Source: Mesorhizobium sp.
GTDB taxonomy: Bacteria > Pseudomonadota > Alphaproteobacteria > Rhizobiales > Rhizobiaceae
Length of the DNA stretch: 64,000 nt
Direction of reading: 5' to 3'
NCBI RefSeq assembly: GCF_004963255.1
Contig: NZ_SUGA01000022.1
Location: 31,289 to 95,288 of the forward strand
The notes under the pieces were generated by a model, which saw only the letters and a list, made by a program, of their open reading frames with translations, was not told the origin of the DNA and ran no database searches. Position 1 is the first letter of the stretch; the number at the start of each line of letters is the position of its first letter. A program made the translations under genes and the position numbers. Positions 9,673 through 18,360 of this stretch are shown here, piece after piece.

Positions 9673-10287
9673 TCATTGACCGATGACCATGTCGGCCGGC
9701 CGGCGCCGCGCCAGCACGCGCTCGATGTTGGGCATGTCGTTGGAGGCGATCCAGGCGCGGGCGTCCTCATCCGACTTGCCATGCTCGCGCCAGCGCTCCA
9801 TCAGCCGGCGCTCGAGCTCGTTGCGCGGCACGTCGACGAAAATGGTGAAATCGAACAATGGCGCCAGCCGCGACCATGGCTCCTCGTCGAGCAGCAGGTA
9901 GTTGCCCTCGACCAGGATGAACTTGGTGTCGGCGGACACGATCTCGGCCGCCGCGCGCGACAGTTCGATGCCACGGTCGAAGACCGGGATGGCGATATCG
10001 GGCTCGCCCGAGCGGATGCGCTTCAACAGCGTCTCGAAGCCGGCGAAGTCGAAGGTTTCCGGCGCGCCCTTGCGCGGACGCAGGCCGCGGCGGTTGAGGA
10101 TGATGTCATCATAATGGAAGCCGTCCATCGGCACGACCTCTGATGTCCCTTCGGGCAGAAGCTCATGCAGGTTCGCCGACAGCGTCGACTTGCCGGAGCC
10201 CGGCGGACCGGCAATGGCGACGACGAAGCGCTTGGCCTTGCCAGCGCGCTTGAAGATGGCGGCTGTGATATGGGCGATCTCGGACAT
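9673..10287 (-). CDS. P-loop nucleoside/sugar kinase, FrcK-like
   Basis: A 204-residue P-loop kinase of the uridine kinase/phosphoribulokinase/pantothenate kinase group. The Walker A is GPPGSGKST around residue 28-36, followed by VPMDGFHYDD, the acidic metal/substrate motif of this family, and FILVEGNYLLLDEEPW. Such proteins appear in rhizobial fructose transport loci as FrcK, but there is no frc operon next to this copy. The substrate is unknown; phosphorylation of a nucleoside or sugar in the cytoplasm is the family expectation. Confidence 0.85.
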   Translation of the reverse strand: MSEIAHITAAIFKRAGKAKRFVVAIAGPPGSGKSTLSANLHELLPEGTSEVVPMDGFHYDDIILNRRGLRPRKGAPETFDFAGFETLLKRIRSGEPDIAIPVFDRGIELSRAAAEIVSADTKFILVEGNYLLLDEEPWSRLAPLFDFTIFVDVPRNELERRLMERWREHGKSDEDARAWIASNDMPNIERVLARRRPADMVIGQ

Positions 10288-10482
10288 CGGCGCCTCTTCG
10301 GTAAGGTTGCGGCCGGCATTTTGGCGGGTGTCGGTGGAAATTTCAAACCTGCTCTTGGTGACTGTGGCTCGACCGCTTGTCCGGCAGCCTCGCGCTTTCG
10401 AAATTGGCCGGAACGCCTGTCCCCTTCGTCATCACGGGCTCCGCTCTGGAATGACGAACTCCCAGGCGCCGCGCCTGAACCC

Positions 10483-11589
10483 CTACGCCGGAGCCGAACG
10501 CCCGATGCGCAGGAAGTCGCCGTCGAACGCCGCCTCCTTCACCGCGCCGTTCGGCGCAAGGACGCGCAAACGATCGGTCACCGCCTCGATCTCGGCAGGC
10601 GCATCCACCTCGGCGAACGGGACCGCGCCGATGACATGGCGAAACGACACCGACCGCCCTTCGGCCAGCGCGAAGGCCGTGGCCACGCCTTCATGCTTCA
10701 GCCAATTGTCGCCGAGCGAGGCGGCGTGGCCGATGGCGCTGCGGCCGTCCTCGATGCCGAGCACGCCGAGATGGCGGCCGCTCCAGGGCGAGTAATCGCG
10801 GCCGCCATTGGAGAACCAGAGCATGGTGACCGGCAGTTCGGCCGGGTTCTTCAGCACCAGAACCAGGTCCTGCTCGGCGCGCCGCGCGATCGCCGTCCAG
10901 CCCGGGCCGCCGTGATCCGCCTCGACCAGGGTGATGAAATCCTCGCGCCTGTCTTCGACGCGATAGTCGGTGAGATCGGTCGTGCCGCCGACTGCCCGCG
11001 GAAACTGTGTGAGGTCGGCGGCGCGGGCCGGATAGGCCAGCATGAAGCGGCCGCGCGCCGGATCGGGCTCCAGCGGCGTTGGGAGCGTGACAGCGACGCG
11101 CTTGGGCGAGAAGGCGAGCCGGCCGCCGCCTTGCATGACCGTCATCGGATGATGGGCGGCGGAGATGGCGCCGGAGCCGCCAGAGAAGACGTGCTCCTGG
11201 TAAAGGAAAGGATGGCCGTCGCGCAGGGTAAAAACCTTGTCGACAGCGGCGCCCATCACCTTGCGGCGCAGCCGGAAGACGGCGCGCCAGCCGCCGGCAA
11301 TCGCGGCGTTCTCGACGACATCCCACTCGCTGTTGGCAGGCCAGCCATGCAGGGGCGCGGGTTCGACATCGCTGGTGGAGAACGGTGCGCAGAGGAAATC
11401 GCCGGAAAGCCGGACTGTGCCTTCGGGAAGGTTCGCGGGTAATGTCTCGCGCGGCGCGCCGACCCAGGGCGCGCGATGCAGCGGCTTCAGGACGCGGCCG
11501 TCGGCCTCGACCTCCATGGCGGCGATATGGCCGACGGCAAGATCGAGCGAGACGGAGATGCCCTTTGCGCCAATCGTGACCGTGTCCAT
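10483..11589 (-). CDS. Aldose 1-epimerase-like (galactose mutarotase fold) protein
   Basis: A 368-residue all-beta protein. The start MDTVTIGAKGISVSLDLAVG at 11589 follows GGGAGG and is preferred over a longer open frame upstream. Features of the mutarotase-like superfamily include the substrate-binding SAAHHPMTVMQGGGRLAFSPK region (central HH pair) and the closing WFSNGGRDYSPWSGRHLGVLGIE segment with conserved Trp and His. It may interconvert sugar anomers or bind a carbohydrate. Neighbours do not define the substrate, and this is a divergent member without the standard catalytic-Glu context that I could pinpoint. Confidence 0.7.
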   Translation of the reverse strand: MDTVTIGAKGISVSLDLAVGHIAAMEVEADGRVLKPLHRAPWVGAPRETLPANLPEGTVRLSGDFLCAPFSTSDVEPAPLHGWPANSEWDVVENAAIAGGWRAVFRLRRKVMGAAVDKVFTLRDGHPFLYQEHVFSGGSGAISAAHHPMTVMQGGGRLAFSPKRVAVTLPTPLEPDPARGRFMLAYPARAADLTQFPRAVGGTTDLTDYRVEDRREDFITLVEADHGGPGWTAIARRAEQDLVLVLKNPAELPVTMLWFSNGGRDYSPWSGRHLGVLGIEDGRSAIGHAASLGDNWLKHEGVATAFALAEGRSVSFRHVIGAVPFAEVDAPAEIEAVTDRLRVLAPNGAVKEAAFDGDFLRIGRSAPA

Positions 11590-11675
11590 GAATGCCTCCC
11601 GCGAATCTTTTTCTCGCGGGGAGCAAAGCCCGTCGAATGCCTCCTGTGCAAGCAGCGCGATCGGCATTTTGCATC

Positions 11676-11823
11676 AGTTCCTCACCCTTGGGAGGAGGGT
11701 CGGCGAGCGGTCGGAGCAAAGCGGAGATCGGTCGACGGGGAGGGGTCTGACAAAAAGAGTCCTTTCGACCTCCACCCCGATCCGCTGCGCGGATCGACTC
11801 TCCCCACAAGGGGGAGGGTGGAG
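11676..11823. repeat. Rhizobial GC-rich inverted-repeat element
   Basis: The gap contains CACCCTTGGGAGGAGGGTCGG on one side and CTCTCCCCACAAGGGGGAGG on the other, with GATCCGCTGCGCGGATCGA, a perfect internal palindrome, between them. It belongs to the same broad class as the elements near 13.9, 15.2, 17.2, 21.8 and 40.8 kb. It lies between two genes of the same strand. Confidence 0.6.
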
Positions 11824-11825
11824 CC

Positions 11826-13739
11826 CTACTGCCTTTTATACTCCCGCACCGGCGACTTCGTGCCATCCGTATAAGTCACCTGCACCGCCATCGATTTCAC
11901 GTCGTCCTTGACCTTGAAATAGGGCTGGTAGTCGGAGGGAATGGCGTAGGGGTCCTTGGCGTCGCAGGGCGGCATCTTGATCTCCTTGTCGAGCGCCGAG
12001 CCGTTGAGGCTGTAACGGACCTCCCTGATGGCGCAGCGGTAGGAGAGCATCTGGGTGAAATAGACCAGGCCGCGATTGCCGCCGGAATCGAACGCGATCC
12101 ACGACGTCCAGAACTGGTCGAGGATCTGCTTGTTCTCCTGCTGCAGCGCGCCGTCGGGGTCGAAGCGGATGTCGAACGGGCCGGTCTCGCGGCCGCGGAT
12201 GTCGAGATATTTGATGGCGATGGTGGTGGCGGCGGTGCTGTCCGGCAATTCGAAGCTCGGATTGGGCATCGGCTTGCCGGTGCGCTGGTCGTTCATCGCC
12301 ATAACCCCGGTGTCGGTGAACGGGCCGGAATCGCCCAGACGCCAGGAGATCGCCGTCGCCGGCTCGGGCAGCGAGATCGTCATCGACCAGCCGGCGTTGG
12401 AGCGCATCGGCGTCAGCGTCGGCACGAAGCGCGACGGGTCGAGCACATCGCCCAACGCCGTCAGCCGGCTGCGGCTGCGGTCGAGCCAGTCGGCCAATTG
12501 CGTCTGGTCGACGAAATATTTCAGCAGGCCGCCGTCCCTCTCGTAGGAGACGAATTTGCTCAGCGCCTGGGCCTCGCTGCGCTTGTCGGCGAGCGTCTGG
12601 CTGCCGAGGCGGTCCTCGGAAAACTCCTGCGCCAGGAGAAAGTAAGCCGGCGCGTAATCGGGGTTGGCCGCGATGAAGGCGTTGAGCTTGTCGAGCCGCT
12701 GCGCGTCATCGAACTGCAACAGATGCACGAGCTTGATCGACGGCGCCTTGGCCTTTTCCGCCAGCGTTCCGAACACTTCGCGGGCGCCGGCCTTGCCATC
12801 CTGGACCCTGAGCAGCGTGGCAAAGCGCGTGTAGGGATCGATGGCGTCGACGTCGAAGCCGGCAAAGGCGAGATAGGAGCGGCGGGCGTTGAGCATGTCG
12901 CCGGCGAGCTCATAGACGCGGGCGTTGTGGTAGAACTCGTCCGGGCGCTTCGGATCGGCGATCGCGCCGCCCTGCGCCGAGAGCTGGGCAAAACCCTTGG
13001 CGATCGTGTCGATCGAAGCGGCGATCTGCTCGGTCGTCGCCTGCAGCTTTTCAGCCTGCGCCTGCTGCTCTTGCTGGCCGGCGGCCAAGGTGTCGGTCGT
13101 CTGCTTGACCGCCTCGACGGTCTTCTGCGTCTCGGCGCCCTGCGCGGTCTGCTGCTGTTGGGCGGAAGCGATCTGCTCGGTCTTCTGCGCCACCGTATCC
13201 GTGGTCTGCTTCACCGCCTCGACGGTCTTCTGCGTCTCGGCACCCTGCGCGGTCTGCTGTTGCTGGGTGGAAGCGATCTCCTGCGCGGTCTTGGCGACCG
13301 TGTCGGTCGACTTCTTGACCTCCTCGACCGTTTTCTGCGTTTCGGTGACCGTCTGCTCGATCTTCGCCACCTTCTGCGAGACGATGCCCAGCGACTGCTG
13401 CAGCTCGGCGACCGCCGGCACGAGGTTGGCGATCACGCCGTTCTGCGAACTCGTTTCCTGCTGGATGCCGTAGACGCCGCCGGCGATGGCCGCGGCACTG
13501 GTGGCGAAGATCAGCGCCGGCATCGCCTTGGCGGCCAGCACCAGCCGCAGCACCATGGCGATGGCGATGATGATGGCCGCGACGGCCGCGACCAGGGCAA
13601 TGTAGGCGGCAAAGGGTCCGAGCGGGTTGAGCACGTCACCGACCGCGCCGCTGATGAAGGCAAAGCTCGCCGCCCATTTGCCGGTGCGGCTGAGCGAGGC
13701 CCTGAGCAGCGAGGTCGTACCCGTGGCGATTTCCGACAT
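11826..13739 (-). CDS. Membrane-anchored coiled-coil protein with 35-residue repeats
   Basis: A 637-residue protein starting MSEIATGTTSLLRASLSRTG at 13739, behind a G-rich ribosome site. Two hydrophobic helices at about 43-70 and 72-92 anchor it. Residues 100-260 form a Gln/Thr/Lys-rich coiled coil containing nearly identical 35-residue units that begin TQKTVE at residues 134, 169 and 204. 35 is five heptads, so the repeat preserves coiled-coil phase. Residues 265-430 resemble a TPR-like helical domain (HNARVYELAGDMLNARRSYLAF), and the C-terminal 180 residues look beta-rich (AISWRLGDSGPFTDTG, YSLNGSALDKEIKMPPC). I do not recognise the family; it could be an envelope-spanning scaffold. Confidence 0.75.
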   Translation of the reverse strand: MSEIATGTTSLLRASLSRTGKWAASFAFISGAVGDVLNPLGPFAAYIALVAAVAAIIIAIAMVLRLVLAAKAMPALIFATSAAAIAGGVYGIQQETSSQNGVIANLVPAVAELQQSLGIVSQKVAKIEQTVTETQKTVEEVKKSTDTVAKTAQEIASTQQQQTAQGAETQKTVEAVKQTTDTVAQKTEQIASAQQQQTAQGAETQKTVEAVKQTTDTLAAGQQEQQAQAEKLQATTEQIAASIDTIAKGFAQLSAQGGAIADPKRPDEFYHNARVYELAGDMLNARRSYLAFAGFDVDAIDPYTRFATLLRVQDGKAGAREVFGTLAEKAKAPSIKLVHLLQFDDAQRLDKLNAFIAANPDYAPAYFLLAQEFSEDRLGSQTLADKRSEAQALSKFVSYERDGGLLKYFVDQTQLADWLDRSRSRLTALGDVLDPSRFVPTLTPMRSNAGWSMTISLPEPATAISWRLGDSGPFTDTGVMAMNDQRTGKPMPNPSFELPDSTAATTIAIKYLDIRGRETGPFDIRFDPDGALQQENKQILDQFWTSWIAFDSGGNRGLVYFTQMLSYRCAIREVRYSLNGSALDKEIKMPPCDAKDPYAIPSDYQPYFKVKDDVKSMAVQVTYTDGTKSPVREYKRQ

Positions 13740-13824
13740 GCCGATCCCCCCAAAACCAAGCCGCGACATATTAGCGGAAAGGAGGCGGGAATGGCAAAAG
13801 GGGACGAGCCGGGGTGGACGGCCT

Positions 13825-13985
13825 CTCACCCAGCCTCCGCTTCGCTCGGCTGACCATTCCGGGGCGAGCCACGGTTCTCGCCCGTCCTTCGGACCGCCGG
13901 CGGGGGAAGGTGGCCGCGAAGTGGCCGGATGAGGGGCGGCGCCAACGTCGAAGGACAAAGAGCCACCTTCTCCACCCCCAAAACC
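13825..13985. repeat. Rhizobial GC-rich inverted-repeat element
   Basis: The 290-bp gap between the coiled-coil gene and the carboxypeptidase gene contains CACCCAGCCTCCGCTTCGCTCGG, TTCTCGCCCGTCCTTCGG and GGTGGCCGCGAAGTGGCCGGATGAGGGG. GGCCGCGAAGTGGCC is itself a palindrome and recurs, with a TTC loop, in the 40.8 kb element (GGCCGCTTCGCGGCC). The rest of the gap near 14000 should hold the carboxypeptidase promoter; none was resolved. Confidence 0.55.
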
Positions 13986-14030
13986 TGGGCAAATGCCTTG
14001 CGATGCGCGTTAACCAGTTGGACGCGGCAC

Positions 14031-15128
14031 ATGCGTTACGTTAGCTTCGCCGCATCTCAGCAACAGTTTAGAACAGTCTTGCCCCGTCCCCTCCCTTTCC
14101 TCCAGAAACTCATCGCCCTATTGGCCTTGCTCGCGCTGGTCGCCGGCTGCACGACGGCGGCACCGCCTGAGAGCGTGCTTGCCGTGCCGGCGCAGCCGCA
14201 GAAATATGCGGCGATTGTGGTCGATGCCTCGACCGGCAAGACCTTGTTCGAAGTCAATTCTAGGTCGCAGCGCTATCCCGCCTCGCTGACCAAGATGATG
14301 ACGCTCTACATGCTGTTCGAGGCGCTGGAGAGCGGCCGGGTGACCAAGGAAACGCGGATCCCGGTTTCCGACCACGCCGCCTCGCAGCCGCCGACCAAGC
14401 TGCGCTTTAGGCGCGGCGAGACGATCGATGTCGATTCCGCCATCCGCGCCATGGTGGTGAAGTCGGCAAACGACGTTGCGGTGGCGGTGGGCGAGTATCT
14501 GGGCGGCGGCTCGGAGGATCAGTTCGCGGCGATGATGACCGCCAAGGCGCGCTCGCTCGGCATGAGCGGCACCAATTTCCGCAACGCCTGCGGCCTGCCC
14601 GACGACGGCCAGGTGACCACGGCGCGCGACATGGCGGTGCTGGGCATGGCGCTGGAAAAGCGCTTCCCGCAGCATTTCCACTATTTCTCCGAAAGCGACT
14701 TCATGTTCCGCGGCAGGCTGGTGCGCGGCCACAACGACATGCTGGGCCGCGTGCGCGGCGTCGACGGCATCAAGACCGGCTACATAAGGGCTTCCGGCTA
14801 CAACATCGTCACCTCCTACAATGCCGACGGGCGGCACCTGATCGTGGTGGTGATGGGCGCCGACAGCGCGCGCCAGCGCAACGACCATGTCGAGGCGCTG
14901 ATCCAGCGGAGCCTGGGACCGACGGTCGCGGATGCGGGGCAGCCGAGGCTGATGTATTCCGGGCAGCAGCCGGCCTCGCCGCCGCCCGGCCTGCCACAGG
15001 CGGACTCGGCTTTGCCAGGGTTGCCGCCGCAGCCGACGCCTGCATCGACGGTGCCGGGTTCGCCGGCGTCCGATTTCCCGTCGCCGGATCTGGCCTCGCC
15101 CGGCGCGCCACTGCTGCCGACGCAGTAG
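14031..15128 (+). CDS. D-alanyl-D-alanine carboxypeptidase lipoprotein
   Basis: A 365-residue PBP5-type serine peptidase. The three penicillin-binding motifs are present: SLTK (Ser85, Lys88), SAN (Ser145-Asn147) and KTG (248-250, in GIKTGYIRAS). The N-terminus has a hydrophobic segment ending in LVAGC, a lipobox with Cys40, so it is probably a lipoprotein. The last 60 residues are a Pro/Ser/Ala-rich tail (PASPPPGLPQADSALPGLPP) that may traverse peptidoglycan. It trims the terminal D-Ala of pentapeptides in the periplasm and controls cross-linking. The start MRYVSFAAS was chosen because the longer frame adds no domain. Confidence 0.92.
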   Translation: MRYVSFAASQQQFRTVLPRPLPFLQKLIALLALLALVAGCTTAAPPESVLAVPAQPQKYAAIVVDASTGKTLFEVNSRSQRYPASLTKMMTLYMLFEALESGRVTKETRIPVSDHAASQPPTKLRFRRGETIDVDSAIRAMVVKSANDVAVAVGEYLGGGSEDQFAAMMTAKARSLGMSGTNFRNACGLPDDGQVTTARDMAVLGMALEKRFPQHFHYFSESDFMFRGRLVRGHNDMLGRVRGVDGIKTGYIRASGYNIVTSYNADGRHLIVVVMGADSARQRNDHVEALIQRSLGPTVADAGQPRLMYSGQQPASPPPGLPQADSALPGLPPQPTPASTVPGSPASDFPSPDLASPGAPLLPTQ

Positions 15129-15149
15129 GGCGGGCGGGGCCGACGGGAA

Positions 15150-15445
15150 AGTCTGAGACGCCGGCGGGACAGCGCCCCCCTCTGGCCTGCCGGCCATCTC
15201 CCCCACTTGGGGGGAGATCAGATGTCGCGCCTGCTTTCGCCAATCGCGAACGCTGCAGGAATGAGCGCGGCGCCGAAACCGCCTATCTCCCCCCTTGTGG
15301 GGGTTGAGGAGCGGCCCGCGCAGCGGACGGGAAGCCAATTGCTTGGCTTTCCGAGCGACGAAAGCCCTGAGCGACAGCGAAGGGCCGCGCAGTCCGGCAG
15401 GACAGAGGGGGCGCGAAGCATCGCTGCCTATCTCGCCTTTCGCTG
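15150..15445. repeat. Rhizobial intergenic element, ACTTGGGG/CTTGTGGG type
   Basis: The 373-bp gap between the carboxypeptidase and UspA genes contains CTGCCGGCCATCTCCCCCACT, a central GCGCCTGCTTTCGCCAATCG, then TATCTCCCCCCTTGTGGGGG and GCGACGAAAGCCCTGAGCGAC. The same blocks occur inverted and partly diverged at 21.74-21.90 kb. No coding signal was seen. Confidence 0.65.
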
Positions 15446-15463
15446 CCGCAAGGGTCTGCCCAG

Positions 15464-15491
15464 ATTCAGGTCAGGCCGGCTTCACCTGAAT
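15464..15491 (-). other. Stem-loop downstream of uspA
   Basis: Perfect 8-bp arms ATTCAGGT and ACCTGAAT flank a 12-nt loop, starting 11 bp beyond the UspA stop. No T-run follows, so it may protect the mRNA end rather than terminate. Confidence 0.4.
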
Positions 15492-15502
15492 ATCGCTGGA
15501 CC

Positions 15503-15952
15503 CTATCTCACCACCAGCACCGGGATCGTTGTCAGCGACACCACCTCGGCCGTCTGGCTGCCGAGCACCAGGCGGCCCAGCCCGCGGCGGCCATGCGAGG
15601 CCATGACGATGATGTCGCTGCCCTCGCTGGCGGCGACCTCCAGGATCGCCTCGGCGGGGGTGCGGTTCTCGATAGGCAGGGTCTTCGCGCCGACGCCCTT
15701 CGCATCCGCCTCGGCCTTGCATTTTCCAAGCAGCTCGCCCGCGTATTTGCGCGCGCTCTCCTCGTAATTGACCAGCTCGTCGGCGGCGACATAACCGGCC
15801 ATGGCGCCGCCCCAGGCGAGCGTCGGGAACGGCTCGGAGACAGTGACGAAGGTGACGGTGGCGCCAAGCCCCTTGGCCAGCTCCAACCCGTGGGCGACGC
15901 CCTTCTGGGCGAGCTCGGAGCCATCGGTGGCGATGAGGATTTTCTTGTACAT
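15503..15952 (-). CDS. Universal stress protein, UspA family
   Basis: A 149-residue single-domain USP starting MYKKILIATDGSELAQKG, the usual N-terminal strand with the ATP-contacting Asp. The C-terminal nucleotide loop is MASHGRRGLGRLVLGSQT, matching the G-x2-G...GS pattern of ATP-binding UspA proteins, and it ends TTIPVLVVR as expected. It is likely a cytoplasmic stress protein. A perfect TTGAT-N4-ATCAA site at 16058-16071, about 110 bp upstream, indicates oxygen-responsive control by an FNR/FixK-type regulator. Confidence 0.93.
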   Translation of the reverse strand: MYKKILIATDGSELAQKGVAHGLELAKGLGATVTFVTVSEPFPTLAWGGAMAGYVAADELVNYEESARKYAGELLGKCKAEADAKGVGAKTLPIENRTPAEAILEVAASEGSDIIVMASHGRRGLGRLVLGSQTAEVVSLTTIPVLVVR

Positions 15953-16057
15953 GGTGGCGATCCCTCTTTTGCGGGGCGATGCCCCAATGGCGAGAGCCTG
16001 AACGCTCCGGCCTGATGTCGATATAGTCAGCCTATCAGGCCCGCCACAGGGGCCAGT

Positions 16058-16071
16058 TTGATGTGGATCAA
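16058..16071. promoter_or_regulatory. FNR/FixK-type anaerobox
   Basis: TTGATGTGGATCAA is a perfect palindromic match to the FNR/FnrN/FixK consensus TTGAT-N4-ATCAA. Its centre lies 112 bp upstream of the uspA start and 198 bp upstream of the DUF1003 gene. An activator at the usual -41.5 would put a uspA start site near 16023. The rest of the 310-bp gap (15953-16262) shows no coding signal. Confidence 0.75.
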
Positions 16072-16262
16072 GGCCAGGCGACGGAGACGATTGCGCCAGG
16101 AGGTGGGCGCGAAATCGCCGGCGGCGCCGACCTATGCGCCTCAACAGCCCGTCCACCCCATCACAAGAACTTGTTCGGTCACACCAGCTTCACACTCACC
16201 ATGGATATGCCGCGCCGGCTTGGCGTATCGTATCCGCAAAGCCTCGAACAGGAGCACCGACC

Positions 16263-17204
16263 ATGGCAGGCGACCCGAAGGCATCCGCGCAGATCCAAGC
16301 CGACAACGAGGACGATGTCGCCGGCGAATATCTCGAGGCGGAAACCGTGCCGGAGGATGCCCAGGCAGCCGCCGACGAAATCCTCGAAGCGCCGGAGGTG
16401 CCGGATTCCGAGCCGCACGCCGAACCGCATGTTCCGGGCACGGCCCGGATCAAGCCCAAGAAAAAACCCTCGGCGATCTCGGGGCGCAAATTCCGCAAAC
16501 GCGACCTGGTGCGCATCGACGATCTGAGGCCCAGCCTCGCCGACCGCATCCGCTCCGACCATCCCGACCTGCCGCGCGGCGCCCGCATCAGCCGCGAGGA
16601 GCTCGGCCGCTACCGCATGCGCTACATGGAGGAGTTGCTGCAGCAGGAGCACGGCGAATTCTCCGAGCTCGACCGCCAGGTGGTGGAATCGATCGCCAAG
16701 CAGGACACGATCTCGGAGAACTCGGAAGAGGAATATGAGGAGCACCGCTCCTTCCCCGACCGCGTCTCCGACACCATGGCCGAGTTCGGCGGCAGCTGGT
16801 GGTTCCTGATCTCCTTCGCGGCGGTGCTTTTGCTGTGGATCGGCATCAACCTGGTCGCCGGCACGACCAACGCCTTCGACCCCTACCCATTCATCCTGCT
16901 CAACCTGGTGCTGTCCTGCATCGCCGCCATCCAGGCGCCGGTGATCATGATGAGCCAGAAGCGCCAGGAAGCGAAGGACCGGCTGCGCTCCTTCAACGAC
17001 TACCGGGTGAACCTCAAGGCCGAGCTGGAGGTGCGCCACCTGCACGAAAAGCTCGACTACCTCATCTCGCGCCAATGGCAGCGCCTGGCCGAAATGCAGC
17101 AGATGCAGCTCGATGCCATGCACGAGCTGACTGCGGCGAAGAAGGTGAAGCGCGCGACACGCGCGGTACGGCGGAAGACGGCGAAGGTGGGGGCGGAGGG
17201 GTGA
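16263..17204 (+). CDS. DUF1003 membrane protein
   Basis: A 313-residue protein. The start at 16263 follows ACAGGAGCACCGACC. The first 90 residues are acidic and disordered, then ISGRKFRKRDLVRIDDLRPSL. The DUF1003 core has two transmembrane helices, SWWFLISFAAVLLLWIGINL and PFILLNLVLSCIAAIQAPVI, followed by the signature MMSQKRQEAKDRLRSFNDYRVN. A coiled C-terminal region (VRHLHEKLDYLISRQWQRLA) ends in a basic tail. The family's role is unknown; inner-membrane location is clear. It is divergent from uspA across the anaerobox. Confidence 0.9.
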   Translation: MAGDPKASAQIQADNEDDVAGEYLEAETVPEDAQAAADEILEAPEVPDSEPHAEPHVPGTARIKPKKKPSAISGRKFRKRDLVRIDDLRPSLADRIRSDHPDLPRGARISREELGRYRMRYMEELLQQEHGEFSELDRQVVESIAKQDTISENSEEEYEEHRSFPDRVSDTMAEFGGSWWFLISFAAVLLLWIGINLVAGTTNAFDPYPFILLNLVLSCIAAIQAPVIMMSQKRQEAKDRLRSFNDYRVNLKAELEVRHLHEKLDYLISRQWQRLAEMQQMQLDAMHELTAAKKVKRATRAVRRKTAKVGAEG

Positions 17205-17212
17205 GGACTTGG

Positions 17213-17276
17213 GTTCCTCGCCCCACGAATGTGGGGAGAGGTGTCTCGGCGAAGCCGAGACGGAGAGGGGAGCGCC
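17213..17276. repeat. Short rhizobial inverted-repeat element
   Basis: CTCGCCCCACGAATGTGGGG followed by GTCTCGGCGAAGCCGAGAC, the second a perfect palindrome (GTCTCGGC-GAA-style arms). It is a half-copy of the GC-rich element family and lies just after the DUF1003 gene. Confidence 0.5.
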
Positions 17277-17416
17277 CTATCCGACGATCCTCAGTCGGAC
17301 AATCAACCGCTACAGCCCCCGCCAGCTCAATTGCCCGTTGAAGCATGCTGCGGCTTCCGCTAAGAAGCCGTGGCTGGCCGGCTCACCGGCCGGTTCGTTT
17401 TCCGGTTCCCCGGGAA

Positions 17417-17493
<77 letters not shown>

Positions 17494-17607
17494 CGTTCGA
17501 TCGATCGCCACGATTTTCGCTCCCAAGAATCGAGTGGCCGCCTCTTGTTGAAACGGAAATTTCATAGCCTTCGATTAACCATGATCAGACACTAGGAGAA
17601 TTGTCCT

Positions 17608-18360
17608 ATGGCTGAGACCTCGATTGAATGGACAGATGCGACTTGGAACCCGATAGCGGGGTGTACAATCGTTACAGCAGGGTGCACGAATTGCTATGCG
17701 ATGCGGATGGCTGCGCGCCTCGAAGCCATGGGATCGGAGAAATACCAAGGTTTGACCCGAAAGAGCGGCGGTCGCGCAAAATGGACCGGAAAAGTCGTCG
17801 CGGATGCAAAGTCCCTCAAAACCCCGGCAACATGGTCGAAGCCGCGCCGAGTATTTGTCAATTCAATGTCTGACCTTTTCCATGAGGATGTGCCAACTGA
17901 TTTCATCCGCAAAGTATGGGCTGTGATGGAACAGACGCCACGGCACACATACCAGATCCTGACTAAGCGGCCGGAGATAATGGCTGAAGTCCTTTCGCGT
18001 GGTGATTTCCCCATCCTGCCAAACGTTTGGCTTGGAACCAGCGTCGAGGACAGGCGAGTGCTCGCCCGACTGGATGAGCTTCGAAGGGTGCCGGCGGCTG
18101 TTCGTTTTGTCTCGTTGGAGCCCCTGATCGGCTCGGTGTGGGGCGCCAATCTAGCAGATATTCACTGGGCGATCGTTGGAGGTGAGAGCGGACCAGGCGC
18201 GCGCGCTATGGATCCACGGTGGGTCGAAGAGATCGAAAACATGTGCCGACGCAGTGGCACTGCGTTCTTCTTCAAGCAGTGGGGTGGACGCAACAAGAAG
18301 GCGACTGGCAGAATCCTTAATGGCCGCACGTACGACGAGATGCCGGCCTTGTCGATTTGA
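17608..18360 (+). CDS. DUF5131 (phage Gp37/Gp68-type) three-cysteine protein
   Basis: A 250-residue protein beginning MAETSIEWTDATWNPIAGC, the signature of the Gp37/Gp68 family. Cys19, Cys26 and Cys29 form CX6CX2C, reminiscent of an iron-sulfur site of radical-SAM enzymes. Later conserved blocks are VFVNSMSDLFHEDVP, ILTKRPE, NVWLGTSVED, FVSLEPLIG, WAIVGGESGPGARAMDPRWV and FFFKQWGG. The family is found on phages and mobile islands and often next to TcmP, as here, where the two genes converge and overlap by 44 bp. Composition is clearly less GC-rich than flanking genes. Activity is unknown; nucleic-acid or nucleotide chemistry is inferred. Confidence 0.9.
   Translation: MAETSIEWTDATWNPIAGCTIVTAGCTNCYAMRMAARLEAMGSEKYQGLTRKSGGRAKWTGKVVADAKSLKTPATWSKPRRVFVNSMSDLFHEDVPTDFIRKVWAVMEQTPRHTYQILTKRPEIMAEVLSRGDFPILPNVWLGTSVEDRRVLARLDELRRVPAAVRFVSLEPLIGSVWGANLADIHWAIVGGESGPGARAMDPRWVEEIENMCRRSGTAFFFKQWGGRNKKATGRILNGRTYDEMPALSI

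Noticed and set aside
13100..13345. CRISPR array
   Set aside because: The direct repeats are coding, in frame and without unique spacers; no array was seen elsewhere.
12498..13853. 451-codon plus-strand frame rich in Leu, Gly and Arg
   Set aside because: It is antisense to the repeat-containing coiled-coil gene, and its repeated text mirrors those repeats.
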